Shown piece by piece: positions 25,901 to 38,430 of a stretch of 64,000 nt of DNA. The stretch is from Polytrichum commune. Its lineage: Eukaryota > Streptophyta > Polytrichopsida > Polytrichales > Polytrichaceae. The stretch spans positions 37,391,081 to 37,455,080 of the forward strand of contig OX485809.1 in NCBI GenBank assembly GCA_950295325.1. The letters run 5' to 3'. The position numbers and the translations under genes were made by a program. The notes beneath the pieces are model-generated. The model saw only the letters and a program-made list of their open reading frames with translations. It was not told the DNA's origin and did no database searches. Position 1 is the first letter of the stretch; each line of letters begins with the position of its first letter.

Positions 25901-28900
25901 AGCACTGAAGGAATGGCTAACATTGCTGAAAGAGATGCGAAATGCACGGGCTTTTTACAAAGGCCCAATTGTGAAAGACATTTTACTGAACAGGTGATCA
26001 TGAAAATCCATCATGCTCTTGATTGTCTGATGTTGAACATCTTTTTCTGCTGGTGCTGAAGATTATGAATACTCATGGTGGGTCTTAATCGCTTCCATAA
26101 TTGATCCATGCACCCAAAAGGTACAGTTGCAGTGATTTTCTTGTTAATACAGCATTTTCAAGTTGTGTGTTCTTTAATTGGTATATGTATGCTTGGGTCT
26201 AAAGTGCTGAGCACAATTGTGCAGGACTCTTATGGACAATGATCCATCCATTCAGAAATTGTCTTTAGAATGCTTACTCAACTGGAAGGACAGTTATTTG
26301 ACATCATATGTTGAGCACCTTGAAAATCTCATTTCATACTCGACTCTTCGAGAAGAACTTGCCACCTGGAGTGTGACAAAAGAAAACCACCAAGTGCAAG
26401 AAGAGCATAGACCAGGGTTGATTGCGGTTGTCCTTCGCATTCTTTACCCCAAGATCATGAAACGCAGTGGCAAGTTTGCGGGAAAGGTGTGAAATTAGAC
26501 TTGATGCATGTTCTTTTATCAATTATTCGTTTCTAGTTGTCTAGTTCTTATTGTATCCTTTGGACCAAGGATGCTCTAATGTATGAAGCAATCATGGGTG
26601 TTATATCCAGCCATTTCAAGAACTGTAACAATATCACTGCGCAAGGCAGAGTCTTGAAATTTAGTGAAGTGAGTGTGTATGGTATAGCATGGTCACACTT
26701 GTTGGGAATTGTTGCGAAGAGGGGCTGTTTAGCACCTCTTGGCATGCCAAATTGAGTTTGACCACCAATGAACTGGTATAGAGTGTTCTTTGTTCAAACC
26801 TCCACATTACCTTCAAACATGCACTGAAAACTTGCCGTCCAGAGAAGGCGTTGTGTGAAAAACAATCAACTCCCGACCAAATGTCATATTGAATTAAAGG
26901 ATAACTCTATTAGTCTTGAACTTGGCACAGCAGGCTGACTTTCTATTCGTAGGGCATGTGAAATTAGGTCTACTATTCAGGTCTAAATTTTTCTTTGAGG
27001 TGTAGAGTGTCTGCCACTTTTATCTTCTATTGGTGGGATGCTTGAGAATTTGGTGAGATTTTCTGTATGTGCTCATTTATTGTTATCTCACTATTTGTTG
27101 TGCAGGCAGGAGCTGGGGTACAGAGAAATTCAGTGCTCTCATTTTTGGCACAATTAGAGACTGAAGAGCTAGCTCCTCTCTTTTGCCTTCTGCTGAAGCC
27201 TTTGCAAACAGCATTCTTGGGAAGTGAGAGCCTGCCATCTGTTGATTCAGTGACTGAGTGGGAGACCGCCATAACAGAAGGAAAAGTCACTGCGAAGTTT
27301 ATTGACTGGATTGATTGCAAAGCTGTAGTAACATTGCCGTATAAACGGAAGATTGGGTTTTTGCACATGGTTAGAGATTCTCTTGATATTTTTGGTAGGG
27401 AAAGATTGGGACCTTATCTCCATGCATTACTGGGTGTTGTTTTCAAGTGCCTTGAAAGTACAACAGGAACTAGTAGTGTAGAAGCTGAAGAAGACATTGA
27501 GAAAGCAGGATCCATAGGCCGAGACAAAGTGGAGTCTATGGATTCTGATCCACCAGAGCTTGCAGAAGGAGAGGCTTCTGCTGCAATCATCAGCACATCT
27601 ATGGATATTGACCTTACAACTGTTGTCACAGATCAACCTTCATCTTCTGTGACTCAGATTGATGACAGTACGGAGGTTGTAATAAATGGGAAAGGTAAAC
27701 GTAGCTTGTATCTTTATTTCAGGTTGCAGTGAAAGCTAATTAGTCATATAACTTTACCAGGGAATAATCTATACTTTTTCTCACTTTTTCTGTGCATGGA
27801 TTGATCATGCAGACAAGGAAGAACAAATGGCCACAAAAGGTGCCAGTGAGGATGATAGCTCTGATATTGAGAAGCCTTCAAAGGCAAGTTCAAGTGGCAA
27901 TCATGACTTGCGAACACTATGTTTGAAAGTAATTGCGACTGTTATGACCAAGATGGAGGATCTAGATTTTAATCCCATCTACTGGGACATCCTGTTCAAA
28001 GCAATTTCTCCTTCTATTCCCAAATTTGCAGCAGAAAATCATTCAAGCAGTGCTCCTGGGGCTGTATTTTCCTGTCTTGTTGCAATGGGACAAAGTGTAC
28101 AGTTGGCACCACTTCTTTCTCGGGACCCAGCTCTGGTGCCAAGTGTAGCTGAAGTTCTTAGTATGAAGGCAGCATCGCCAGCTGTCATCGCCGCTGTTAT
28201 AGGCTTTATTGAGGGTCTACTGAACTTGGAGGTTGAAGAGGGAGATGAGGGGAAGGAGGTCGTGATGACAGTGCTGTTGCCCCATCTCCATGTCCTTCTC
28301 TCCAGGATCCACGATCTTTTGATCAACAGGCGGGAGAAAACAACGTGAGAAACTGCAAACATCTGCTTTAGATTTATGTTGAAGGGATTTTGGTTCATCT
28401 TGTTGCTCAATTTTATAGATTTTAATTTTGGAAGTTTTCTGTATGAGAATTTAGATGAAGTTAAGCTATACCTGTAAGAGTATCGAGCATGTCTTATGAT
28501 GGTGCTGTCCAACGTCCTGGCAAGATATTGCATTATTTCTATGTTCCCTTCCTAGCAGATGTATGAAAAGTTTGAGATGTGATTATCTTCGCTAGTTTGA
28601 ACATGACAAGGTTAGACCTTTGCTTGACTGGTGCAAAATGTATTTGGTCACATCACTTACTAGTTTTTCTCCAAATTGGGTAACAATGATTTAATAAAGT
28701 CTATTTGTCTGACAGGGGCAAGAGGTCAGCATTTTCAGTGAAACGAGAACTGAGGATAATCACCAGGCTCAGTCAATATATTAAAGATGGGAAAGAGGCA
28801 TCTAAGTTGGTGGATGTTTTGCTTCCCTTTTTGAAAGCAAAGAAACGCATGGATCAAGGTGGGTGCAGTTGTTACAGTTTGATCACTGAAGTGGTACTTG

Positions 28901-31900
28901 CTGTTCACTTGATTTCCCACATAAGGTCACTTGGTTGTCTTGCAATGCTATTTTCTTTGAAGTGGAATAGGAAAGTTCAAACTAGCTACTTTCTTACTAA
29001 TACTTAAATTTAGCAGGCAACATTCTAAATTGATTTTATGAAAGTTTGGGCGACTAATATGTTTAATATAATGCCTACATTGTGTTCTCAGAGTTGGGCT
29101 AATATTTTTTGTTGTTGCAGAGGCAATTCTGGAGGTGCTCCACATTCTTACGGGCCTTGCACCAGCTCTGGACACACTCAGTTTTAATAAATGCTTGCCA
29201 GCTCTTGCTCCTCTGTTGGCTACAGTATCAGTGCATGGTGTCAGAGTTGCTATTTGTCAAACTCTACAAGATCTTGGACATGTTGATGAATCTCTTCTTT
29301 CAGTGGTATGTTTTGTGATGTATTTGACAGCTCTTGTGTTGAACATTTTCTTCCTGAGGAGCTTGTAGCTCTAGTGGGAGTAATTGCCCTTTATCACTAC
29401 CCTGGATGTCCTGTAAATTATTGCTTTCACAATATAGATGTGGTCTACATATGACATAATTGGTTGCTTCTCGATTTGTTGCCCCTCATATGTGGACATC
29501 TTGCTAATCATGAGGGGAAGACTATGTCACAAGCACCTCCACTCTTTTGGGTCAGTACAGTTATTTGTAAAGTCTTGGCATCAAACTCTCGTTGAGTTGG
29601 CTAAAATGTGAGTTTGAAAGCTTATGCATGAAGTCCCATGGGCATACCCTATTTTAGATTCTAAAGTTCTTAAAGCTTTGAGATGGCAAGAGGAGGTCCA
29701 AAAAGTTGTACCCAACTTACAAAAATAGGCTCCTAAACACAATGAGCCAACAAGCTTGTAATAAAAAGTTTTCTCAAAGAAGCATCAAACCCATGGTTTT
29801 GTCCCTCTTTGAAGGACTTTACGGATTACTGTAGTATAGTTAGCATAAGACAACACCAAACAGAAACATACTGATAAGCTGATGTTTACGCACCTAGGGC
29901 TTTGCCAGATTTCTTTGGGATGTCATTTGTGCTCAATTCTCCAACATACTAGTTTTAGTTTGAAAGTTGTTGACTTACCACTCACTTGATATCCTGCAGG
30001 CAAATCAGTTAGCAGACCTGAATGCGATGTCAACATCGACTATTGAAGAATTTGACTACAATCGCCGTCTACAAGCCTATGAACGAATGGATACACCATT
30101 CTTTTCTCATCTGAACCGACCAATGGCATTATTGATCCTTTCTCATGTAGTTTATGACATGGGTTCAGAAGATATGTCGCTCAGGCACAGTTCATCTAGC
30201 TGCTTGCAATCATTTGTGCGATTTGCATCTTCTCTACCTGAGGAGGAATGTCCTGAAGACCTGAGAGGTGTTAACCAGGTGTTTGTGGTAGAGAGTGAGG
30301 TGGCAACAGGTAATGCTTTATATGAAACTGTGGAGGAGGGCCTGGATGTGCTTGAGAAACATCCTAAGGGAGAAGCAGGGTCTGTCAGGTTGTTGGTGGA
30401 AAGGTTTCTACTCCCGCATGTTCGCAATGGAATGGCCTCAGAACTGCTTGTTGTGAGAAGGGTAAAACACCAAACACATCACTCAATTTGCATAGTTGTC
30501 AAGGACTGCAGGGTGCGGATGATCAATTGACGATGCGATATTTCTCTTTGTATGAAGTTGACTTCAATTTTGACTTCAGATATGTATATATATATATATA
30601 TCTATCATTTGATCAGTGTTAGGATCTCTGAATCAAGTCTATTTTGACAATCATCTTAGTAACACAAGGGCTAGAATGGCCCTAAGGAGTATTTACGGTG
30701 TGCAACTTATCAGTGCAAAAGCAGACTTCTGGAATGATGTATGAAGTTGAGTTCAGATCCTAACAAATCAACAGGTTCAATGTGGTCATGCAACCAGGAT
30801 GAATATTTTATGCATAGCATTGTCTTACAAAGTTAAATACTGCAGGAGTGGGTTGCCTTACTACGTGAGATGGCGTTGCATTTTACAACCATTCCAGCCT
30901 TGAATGAGTACCAATGCCTCCTGAATTCAGATCTAGAAGTTGACTTCTTCAACAATGTTGTGCACCTTCAGGTTAGCTTATGGAATTTATACCCTTCATG
31001 CAAGTGTGAAGTATCTCCTGGTCTAATGTTCAATACATTCATTGTGAGGGCATTTCAATGTCTGAATTCTACTAATCATCTGGTGCGGTGGCAAGTTGGC
31101 TGCTTCCAGTTGGATTGGTAATTAGGTTGCATGGACTTTCATGCCTGCAGTCATTTAGCAATACAATCTAATGAATATTGATCTACTTGAGGACGACAAT
31201 GCTGACAAATGCTCAATTGTATGCAGATCCATAGAAGAATCAAGGCCATGACAAAGTTCAGGACTTTGTGCTCCTCTGGACATTTCTCTCAGGTAAGCTG
31301 CTGGGATTCTCTGGAGGGCAATATTCTGAAGTCCTTGGAACAATTTTGTTGCCATTTTTCGTCCATGTGATGTCTTTTCTAAGTTATGTATTCTACGTTG
31401 CTTTTTGTCCAATTTTTTGAATTATTCAATTTTGGTTGTAAAACATGCACTCTTCAACAGTATCAATAAGAGTGTGGCCCTTGATTTGGGAGTGAATGAT
31501 TGCAGTCCTGTTAAGATTGCTTACTGCTTATGTGGCCTTGTCCAGGGTGCACTCTTGAGGATTTTTGTGCCCCTGTTCATGAACCCCATCGTCGAAGCAA
31601 CTGGTGACAAGGAAGGAAATCTTGTGGGGTCTGCTATAGAGACCATTGCCTGTGTAGCTAAGCAGTTGCAGTGGGAGCCTTACTTCGGCTTGCTGATGCG
31701 TTCTTTTAGATTTCTTAGTACAAAGGTTGAACACCAGAAAGCATTAATACGTCTGGTGTGTGCAACGCTTGATGCGTTTCACTTCTTCAAGGCTCCAACG
31801 AGTGTCGGCGTAGAGGAAGGAGGTGAGTCAAGCAATGTTGCCATGGATATTGGTGAAGATGATGCTACAAATCTGAGTACTGTTGATGATTCCACTCGAG

Positions 31901-34900
31901 CAGTGGCTGCAGACATAGAGACAATTCTTCAGAAGCGCATTCTACCTGAGTTCACAAAGTTGATGGTTTCTAAGATGGATATCGTCAATGCATCTGTTGC
32001 CCTTGCTCTCGTAAAAATTTTGAAGCTTATGCCGGAGGAGGTTGTGGAAGTTGAGCTTCCACGTATAGTGCAAAGTATCACAAACTTGCTCAAGAATCGC
32101 AACAGCCAGGCAGTGAGAGATGAGGCTCGTGCTGCTTTGGTTTCGGTTGCTGGCACATTAGGGCCACGCTATTTGCACTTCATCATAGGAGTGTTAAAGG
32201 CTTCCTTAACAAAGGGTTTTGAGGTCCATGTACTTGGTTACACTATTAACTCCATCATAGTCAAGGTTGTTGAAATTGTGAAAGTTGGAGATATCGACTA
32301 TTGCCTTGTCCAACTGTTAGAAGTGCTGGAGAACGACATTATGGGTGAAGTGGCAGAGGAGAAGAACGTGGAAGCCATTGCTGGTAAGATGAAAGAGACG
32401 AAGCACATGCGATCCTTTGAAAGCATGAGACTGATTAGCCAAGTCATAACATTCCCGACCCAAATTCCAGTGATGTTAGGTCCAATTAGGCGAAGCCTTC
32501 CAAAATCCTTGGTACCAAAAAACAGGGTCAAAGTTGAGATGATGCTCAAGCAGATAGGTCTAGGTTTACAGGTGAATCCTTCCGTTACACAGGAGAATCT
32601 GTTTGTGTTGGTTCATGCTCTAGTCGAAGATGGCTTGAAGGAAGAGGAGGCTGTAGCACTTGCCCTGGCAGCGAAGAATCAGTCTAAAGTAGATGGAACA
32701 GGTAACTCACGACTGTCTCTGAAGGTGACTGGAAAAGCACCGGAGTTGAATAGAAGCAAAGGCAATGATGAGTCCCTCAAAGACGTGAGAGGCTTAACTG
32801 CAAATGCTCACCTGCTCACAGAATTTGCATTCCAGTTGTTCTACACTCATATGAAGAAAGTGAAGATAGGTTTTCAAGATCAGCAAACTTTGTCAATGCT
32901 GGATCCTCTTGTGGGGCTATTTTCCAAGTGCTTGACCTCAAAGTATGATGGGGTACTCTCGGGTGTAATGAGATGCCTCAGTATCCTTGTAAGGCTGCCT
33001 TTGCCGTCTGTTGATACCAATGGGAAGCGGATGTCCACACTTGTATTCACCATGGCTCAGAGCTCTGGAAAGACTGATACTCCTGTAATGCAAGCTTGTT
33101 TCCAACTTCTGGTTATACTCATCCGTCATTGCAAGACTGTGAATATTTCAGAGGATCGACTTCGACTGCTGCTACAATTTCCAGTGTTTGCAGACTTGGA
33201 GGGCACTTCTGGAAATACAGCAATTGCTCTCTTGAAGGCTGTCGTAAGCCGGAAATTACTTGTTCCTGAGCTGTATGATATGATGGCTCAAGTTTCCAAG
33301 CTGATGATTCAAAGTCAAATGCCTCCTGTACGGCAGGCATGCAGTCAGGTGTTTTTACAATTTCTCCTTGATTACCCTCTTGGACCAAAGCGACTGCAGC
33401 AGCACCTTGACTTCCTATTAACCAACTTAGGGTAAGTGAATCAGAGGGGTATTTTTCTATTGACCAGTCAGTTGATGAATTGGGATTATGTCTAAGTGGT
33501 TGATAATGCTTTATAAAGAGTTGACATTTCCAAGCTATCCTGATAGTCTGGCTTGGTCTAAAACTGGCACAAAGGAAGCCAAATTGTTTCAGGGAAAATA
33601 ACTTGTCTCCTTGATTCTTTGTTGTTGATGCTGCAATGCCCTTGTGGGCGATGTGTTGACTGTGAATGCTAGCGAGATAGATTTGCATTGGATAAGATTT
33701 GTCTTGCCATTTTAAACTAGCTTCTTGCATTCTAAATATTTTCCCATTTTTCCTTACAATTGTACTGGGTATCACTGAAAGATTTGTTTTGTTTGGATAG
33801 GTATGAGCATGCTAGTGGCAGAGAAGCGGCCCTGGAAATGCTTCACACAGTAATTTTGAAGTTTCCAGATTCAGTGGTTGAGGAGCAAGCGGAAGCACTC
33901 TTCTTGCCACTCGTGACAAGGCTGGTGAATGACAATGCAAGCCATGTGCGAGCTATGGTGGGTACTGTGCTGAAGGTGCTGATGGGCCGTGTCAGTTCTA
34001 GGGCCCTCCAGCGTATGCTGGACTTCTCACTAACATGGTATAAAGGTGAACAACACCGCCTATGGCGACCAGCTGCTCAGGTGATACATCTCTCTGTCTC
34101 CTGAAATATAGTGACTCACTAATTCCTATGGTGGTAATCTTGATTTATCTAGAAAGTATGGAAATAATGCCTGGTTCCAGATAGGTAGGAAAGGGGGAAG
34201 AGAAAGCAAGCGGCTCGCAGAATCTGATGGAGACCATCTCACAGCATATGATAGTGATTAGTAGGATGCTTGCCATTGATATAACAATGAGGTTTATCTA
34301 GTCATGTGTGGAGTATGGTTCAAGGTTTGCTTCTGCCCATTCAGAAAGCTCATCATTTGAAGGTTGCATATGTTAATGCTTTCAGGTGACACTAATTAGG
34401 CCACACTGACAATCTGCAATATGTACATACTTGTATTCTGGAGTTGGGAGATCTCTTGTTAATCTAGTGTGATATGTAGGCTTCTCTCTTTGGAAACATC
34501 TCAAATGCCAAGCTGAATTGAGATGTCACTGTGCAGGTGCTGGGGTTTCTGAGCGAGGTCATGAAAGGTAGTTTCAAGAAGCACGTAGAGGAGGTTTTAG
34601 AAGCAACAACCAGAATATTGAAACAGTCGAATCTTCTTGAACATGAGGAGGACGAAGATAATATTGCAGATTGGCAGGAAATTTATGCCTCATTGATTGT
34701 GACTGAGAAGCTTATGCACCAATTTCCGCAATCCTGCCTTCAGACAAACCTTGAGGTGCTTCTTCAATATTTGGTTCTGGGAAGTTTCTTGTGGGCTAAG
34801 CCAGGCTGCAGTAGTGAGCAGGCTTTATTGCCCCTTTAATTTAATTCATGGTTGCAGTTGGGTGTATGTCTTATTCATCGTGTAGGTCTCTGTCTTACCT

Positions 34901-36735
34901 CTATTTGCTTGGGTTTCTGGTATTTGTCTGTACAGGAATTCTGGAAGTTGGTATGCTCCTATCTGCTGCATCAGCACTCCTGGATTCGTAAAGCATGTGG
35001 GCGCTTGCTTAGCATGTACTATGAGGCCTGTGGGCAGACCGGTGTTGCGTCTTCTAAACAGGTAAACATTGTGTCTGAGTTTGTTCATCTCTCTATTCAA
35101 ATTGAAAGTAGCTTGAGTTGTGAGGCTGAAGTACTGGCCACACGTGTGGAAGCAAATGTCCATACGTTGTGTACAGATGACACTCTTGGTCTATTGTAAA
35201 TGAATCAGCATTAGTATGTATTGTATTTGACGGACTTGATTGTATGATTTGTTTAGGATGGTGACACTGTAGGCTATAGATCATTATGACACCTTGGAAT
35301 CGTATGTACTGAATCTGTACACACATCATTTGGTGAGCACATACCAATATGGAAAATGGCCTCCAGCAAGTAACGAATTCGACTTGTGTTTTGATGAACA
35401 GGGAGTTTCCCAACTGTTACTGCACCCTAGCTGGCTTCTACTGGTTGCTGGTTCCCTGTGTGAGCAGCTTGATACAGAAAATGTGGACAGTGCTTTAGCA
35501 GAGGAGGCAGGAAAGAATCTTTTGCATGTTTCGTGTTTGCTGCCATCTTTGACAGAAAGGGCCTTCCGAACAAGTTATACCGAGGGCAGCAAAAATGCTC
35601 AAAGTCAGGAGAGGGTCCAGAAAGCTTTGGAGATGCTTGGAGCCAGCAGAAAACGTAAGAAAGAGGAAAGCCGCTTGGATTCAGAAATTGATTTGCAGGA
35701 GGACGAGTCTCTTGCTACTAGTGAGACTGTCGAGGACCATGGTAGTCAAGGCCCCAAATGCTGGTCTCTACTACTTGTTTTCAGAAAACTTGAGAAGGTT
35801 GCATTGCATGTCCAGCCTACACAGGTGAGACACCCTTCTTACATCTCTAGATATGTGCATGCTTGCTAGAGTGAGATCTCTGTGGCCAATGTACATGTCT
35901 AAATCGAAGCTAAAGTAATGACTCAACACAATCAGGCTGGCTGTGACTCCGTTTTTTTAAACAGGTTATGGTACAAGGAATATAGGAGGCTGATGAATGA
36001 ACGCCTGGTTGTGGAACTAAATTGGCCCTTATATCTTCCACTGTTTGTTGTGCAGACAAAGTCTGTTCTACAATGGTTTGCAGCAATGGCTACCCGGTTA
36101 GGAGCAGATGGGGTCAAACCCTTTTTGCAGTGCATGCTTGTGCCTCTTTACAAGATAACTGAAGGGTCAGCGGCAAAGTTGGTACCAGGTATGCTGCTGC
36201 ATTATGAAATAATTTGGTTTCATCCCAAACCATAATTCAAAAGATTGACATTCAGGAGAACTTCTTGTGTCCACCTTTGAAGGGCAACAAATTGAATATC
36301 ACCTTTCTTTTTGCCAAAGTAGCAAGTGCAGAGTAGGGAATCAAAAGGGCGCCCAAACATTGTGCTTGCCACTTGAAGTGCTGATGCAGGGGCAGGGTCT
36401 TATATAACGTTTAGATTTGCAGGTGTACAGGCTACTTACCTACATTTCACTCCCTGACTCGTGAACTTTATGTGGCTGTAGAGGACTTGAAGGCACTCGG
36501 AGATGAAGTGCTAAGCCAACTACGAAGCTTAATAGGGGTGAACGAGTTTGTACAAGTATACAATATAGTTCGCCAACAGGTTAAAGACCAGCGTGAGAAG
36601 AGGAAGCGAGCTCAAAAGCTTAATGTCTTGGTGGATCCTGAGCGGAATGCCAAGCGCAAGATCAGGTTGAACTTGAAGCGCCAAGCGCAGAAGAAACGGA
36701 AGATAGTACAAGACAAAAGATCAAGAGGACTATAA
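16927..36735 (+). CDS. UTP20: UTP20, small-subunit processome component (U3 snoRNP-associated), 32 exons
   Basis: Giant HEAT/ARM-repeat scaffold of the nucleolar small-subunit processome, needed for 18S pre-rRNA processing and 40S assembly. Thirty-two exons join without a stop to 8,739 bp, about 2,912 residues, slightly longer than the usual 2,500-2,800. The N-terminus has KRFVFKKFSQRVEEVDVDVF (residues ~20-38), then SSFFHENLVQWKELNSAADF, SLEPILRSLLALLSRDLLEE and the FIPRFLDACTGVLKEGADRD block, all family-specific. The DRIM-type region begins near residue 1,050 (exons 18-20), with an acidic/Ser-rich stretch where exons 19 and 20 meet. Exon 26 (residues ~1,807-2,435) is the largest. The C-terminus (~2,850-2,912) is a Lys/Arg-rich tail with KRKRAQKLNVLVDPERNAKR, like the basic UTP20 tail. 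The ATG at 16927 is the first in frame after an upstream stop. Least certain borders: start of exon 9, end of exon 16, exons 28-29. Confidence 0.94.
17432..17787. mobile_element. Long-TIR MITE family M1, copy c (UTP20 intron 2)
   Basis: Near full-length copy. The left arm runs GTTATCTTCTATTCC, GGGAGTTGGTTGTTTTGCAT, then GTGTGGAGGTTTGAA. The right arm carries the inverted counterparts ending CCAACTCCC, GTCCCATTGAATTAGAGGAT. The centre has ATGCCAAGAAGTGCTCAAAT. No coding sequence. The long imperfect TIRs resemble Mutator-type fold-backs. Confidence 0.75.
19240..19421 (+). other. UTP20: GC-AG intron in UTP20 (intron 5)
   Basis: Exon 5 ends CTTGAGCAG and is followed by GCAAGC rather than GT. The exon 6 acceptor is AATGCAG before GTCTTTACC. 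Joining them gives EQVFTSISYVIKYLNKLL, the conserved UTP20 block, so a GC donor is required. GC donors with a strong CAG|GCAAG context are a known minor class of U2 introns. Confidence 0.85.
20781..21113. mobile_element. Long-TIR MITE family M1, copy d (UTP20 intron 8)
   Basis: The best-preserved fold-back. The left arm has AGTTATCCTTTAATTCAATG, GGGAGTTGGCTGTTTTGCAT and GAGCATGCTTGGAGTTGGTG. The right arm holds their inverted counterparts (CACCAACTCCAAGCATGCTC, ATGCAAAACAACCAACTCC). Arms are about 110 bp with few gaps. TTTATTTT flanks both ends (20773-20780 and 21114-21121), a possible 8-9 bp target duplication, though it is low-complexity. The ORF running through its right part is not part of the gene. 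Confidence 0.75.
21563..22131 (+). other. UTP20 intron 9 with relic of a dispersed repeat
   Basis: Around 21950-22050 the intron holds TTTAAGTAGTGTTCAAGTGG, then TGTCAGAACC and AAATAAAGGGGAGGCG, which resembles the interior of the fold-back element at 1.55-1.75 kb. The remaining sequence, including a GC-richer patch near 21700-21800, is not recognised. Confidence 0.4.
26710..26910. mobile_element. Long-TIR MITE family M1, copy e (UTP20 intron 18, partial)
   Basis: It has the centre TTGGCATGCCAAATTGAGTT and the complete right arm: TTCAAACCTCCACATTACC, AACAATCAACTCCCGACCA, ATTGAATTAAAGGATAACTC. The left arm appears lost. It is the fifth copy of the family found in or beside the two genes. Confidence 0.65.
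30583..30602. repeat. TA microsatellite in UTP20 intron 23
   Basis: A run of about nine TA dinucleotides following TATG. Simple repeat, no other content recognised in this 384-bp intron. Confidence 0.7.
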
Positions 36736-38282
36736 TCTTAGAACAAGAATTTGAAGGTATAAACCCAACCACAATTTTGTCATTTACCTTCTTGCAGAAC
36801 AAGGAGGTAGTTCATGATTTTTTCAACTCCAGAAAAAGGATCTTGGCGAGGGAGTTTTCATCAATTATCCCCAATTCGACTAAGGGGAGAGGCAGAACTG
36901 ATTTTTTTAGAACTTTGTTTTTGATAGACCTGAGTAGTAAACCCAGCAAGCATACTTGTACTATATATTTATTGGCATCATGAAAAAGCTTAAATCTTTG
37001 AAGCACATCACTCATCATTTATCAATCATTCAACCATGTCCTGTGTGGTCGTTTGAAGAATCTGTGGATTTGAATAGGCCTCTGTTCTGAGAACGTTGGC
37101 TTCTGTAATCGGACTTTGTGTGTTGGCTTCTGTGTGCACAAGGAAAAGGCTGCTGTCAATAAACTACACTAATATGTTTAATTAGTTTGCCTCATGTTAA
37201 TCTATCGACAGTGCACACTATTTTGAATATTAAGTACCACAGGAACGAAGTGCATTATTTATTATTTTCCTGTAGTTTTTATACAGATGAACACATAGTT
37301 AAAAAAAATTGTAATCCGATTTTGATCCAAGCTCATTTGCATGGGTGAAGAGGCAATCTATTTGTGAAGGCAATCTAATTGTACAGAACACTGTAGCTAC
37401 TGTAGGTAAACTTTGTGGACTTCCTTATTGGAACGTTTTCACTTGATTGTGTAATTGGTGTAGACTCCCATTCAGAGTTACACAGTGCTATAATATTTTA
37501 CAGATTTTGTGTTTTTTTGGCCAACTTGGTATATCAATATTCCACCTTGTCATGTGCATACCATCCTCACCTTGGGTTCACCACAAAATTAGTGGGGTTT
37601 GTCTCTGAAGTCACCTGTGGATATGTTCTGACAAAGCTCTAAGCCTCCAAACAATGGTCAAGCTTTGGGCTGGTTTAATTCCATTCCTTTGGCGATGATT
37701 TACTGAGGACTTTGGCTTTCAGCTACCATTCACCCATGGAATAGCCTGGTCAATTCAGTTTTGCCGCAATAACAACATAATACTACATCTTTAGATTGGT
37801 TGTAACTTAATAAATTGATGAATAAGTTATAGGATTATAGTCTTGCTCACTATTCTGGGATCTTGAGCAACTTCACAGTAGGTTACATGACAGGCGTAAG
37901 GTATGTGTGCAGTAATCGAACATTAATCTAATGCAGACACCTAAATTTGAGTGGTATATGGCACTTGCTTGTAGGCAACGATGCACACTAAAAAGACACG
38001 TGTCACAATGACATTGGACTATGTGGTTAAAACAAGGATACCATTTTGGGTTAAACAGTCAACTCAATTGGGATGGCCTAATTATCACAAAAAGAGAGAA
38101 TTCTTACTTTGACCTCTTATGGCTTTTGTATCTCAACTTTGACTTTGACACTTGAAATGACAATTTTCACGATTCATAATTACTAACTGCATGAGACAAC
38201 TCAACGTCCAAAAGTGTATGTAGAGACGGAAGTGTCCGTTATAGGCCCACATACCTTACTAACTGAGATATGGGGGTGTTAT
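36736..38282. other. UTP20 3' flank and intergenic DNA
   Basis: The first few hundred bases presumably hold the UTP20 3' UTR. No AATAAA was confidently placed; AATAAACTAC near 37159 is a candidate context. The rest is AT-rich without recognisable genes. About 37930-38060 has weak similarity to dispersed repeat X (AATTTGAGTGGTATATGG and AAAGACACGTGTC). Confidence 0.4.
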
Positions 38283-38430
38283 TCGGTTACCTTTCTTAAG
38301 TGGACCCCTATATTTGATTGGCATGTGGTTCGGTGAAGATCAAAGAACAAATACCATGAAGACACATGTCTAAGAAATATTGGAGTACATCTTCAAGTTT
38401 TATTTTCCTACTCCACACTCAAATAGTGTA
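38283..38430 (+). repeat. Dispersed repeat X, copy 3
   Basis: ATTTGATTGGCATGTGGTTC, ATACCATGAAGACACATGTC, then TACATCTTCAAGTTTTATTT and CTACTCCACACTCAAA align in order with the copies at 9.0 and 39.9 kb. It is truncated on the right. Confidence 0.55.

Larger units (their letters stand above)
16927..25993 (+). other. UTP20: UTP20 exon map, exons 1-17
   Basis: Coding exons by splice signals and phase: 1, 16927-16992; 2, 17164-17286; 3, 17880-18037; 4, 18511-18555; 5, 19161-19239; 6, 19422-19495; 7, 19724-19830; 8, 20284-20466; 9, 21203-21562; 10, 22132-22378; 11, 22988-23062; 12, 23492-23853; 13, 23971-24190; 14, 24488-24740; 15, 24973-25324; 16, 25550-25757; 17, 25853-25993. Exon 9's acceptor (ACCAG before ATGGG) and exon 16's donor (AG|GTCTGA) were chosen because only they keep the frame. 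A stronger-looking GTAGGT donor 19 bp after exon 16's chosen end leads to a stop. Confidence 0.85.
26225..36735 (+). other. UTP20: UTP20 exon map, exons 18-32
   Basis: Coding exons: 18, 26225-26486; 19, 27106-27694; 20, 27813-28344; 21, 28716-28858; 22, 29121-29305; 23, 30000-30461; 24, 30846-30971; 25, 31227-31292; 26, 31546-33431; 27, 33801-34080; 28, 34537-34755; 29, 34936-35061; 30, 35402-35824; 31, 36056-36188; 32, 36482-36735. All use GT donors and AG acceptors, and phases match at each join. Exon 26 begins at TCCAG|GGTGCACTC. The open frame upstream of it is intronic. Exon 32 uses the acceptor CTGTAG at 36481, because the earlier CAG at 36420-36422 leads to a stop. Confidence 0.85.

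Noticed and set aside
31405-31545. Start of the 676-codon open frame as an independent gene
   Set aside because: The first 47 codons are intronic read-through. The acceptor TCCAG at 31541-31545 joins the frame to the preceding UTP20 exon.
16927-36735. Large nucleolar HEAT-repeat protein could be RRP12 rather than UTP20
   Set aside because: The N-terminal FVFKKFSQRVEEVDVDVF and ELNSAADF blocks, the roughly 2,900-residue length and the KRKRAQKLNVLVDPERNAKR tail fit UTP20. RRP12 is about half as long.
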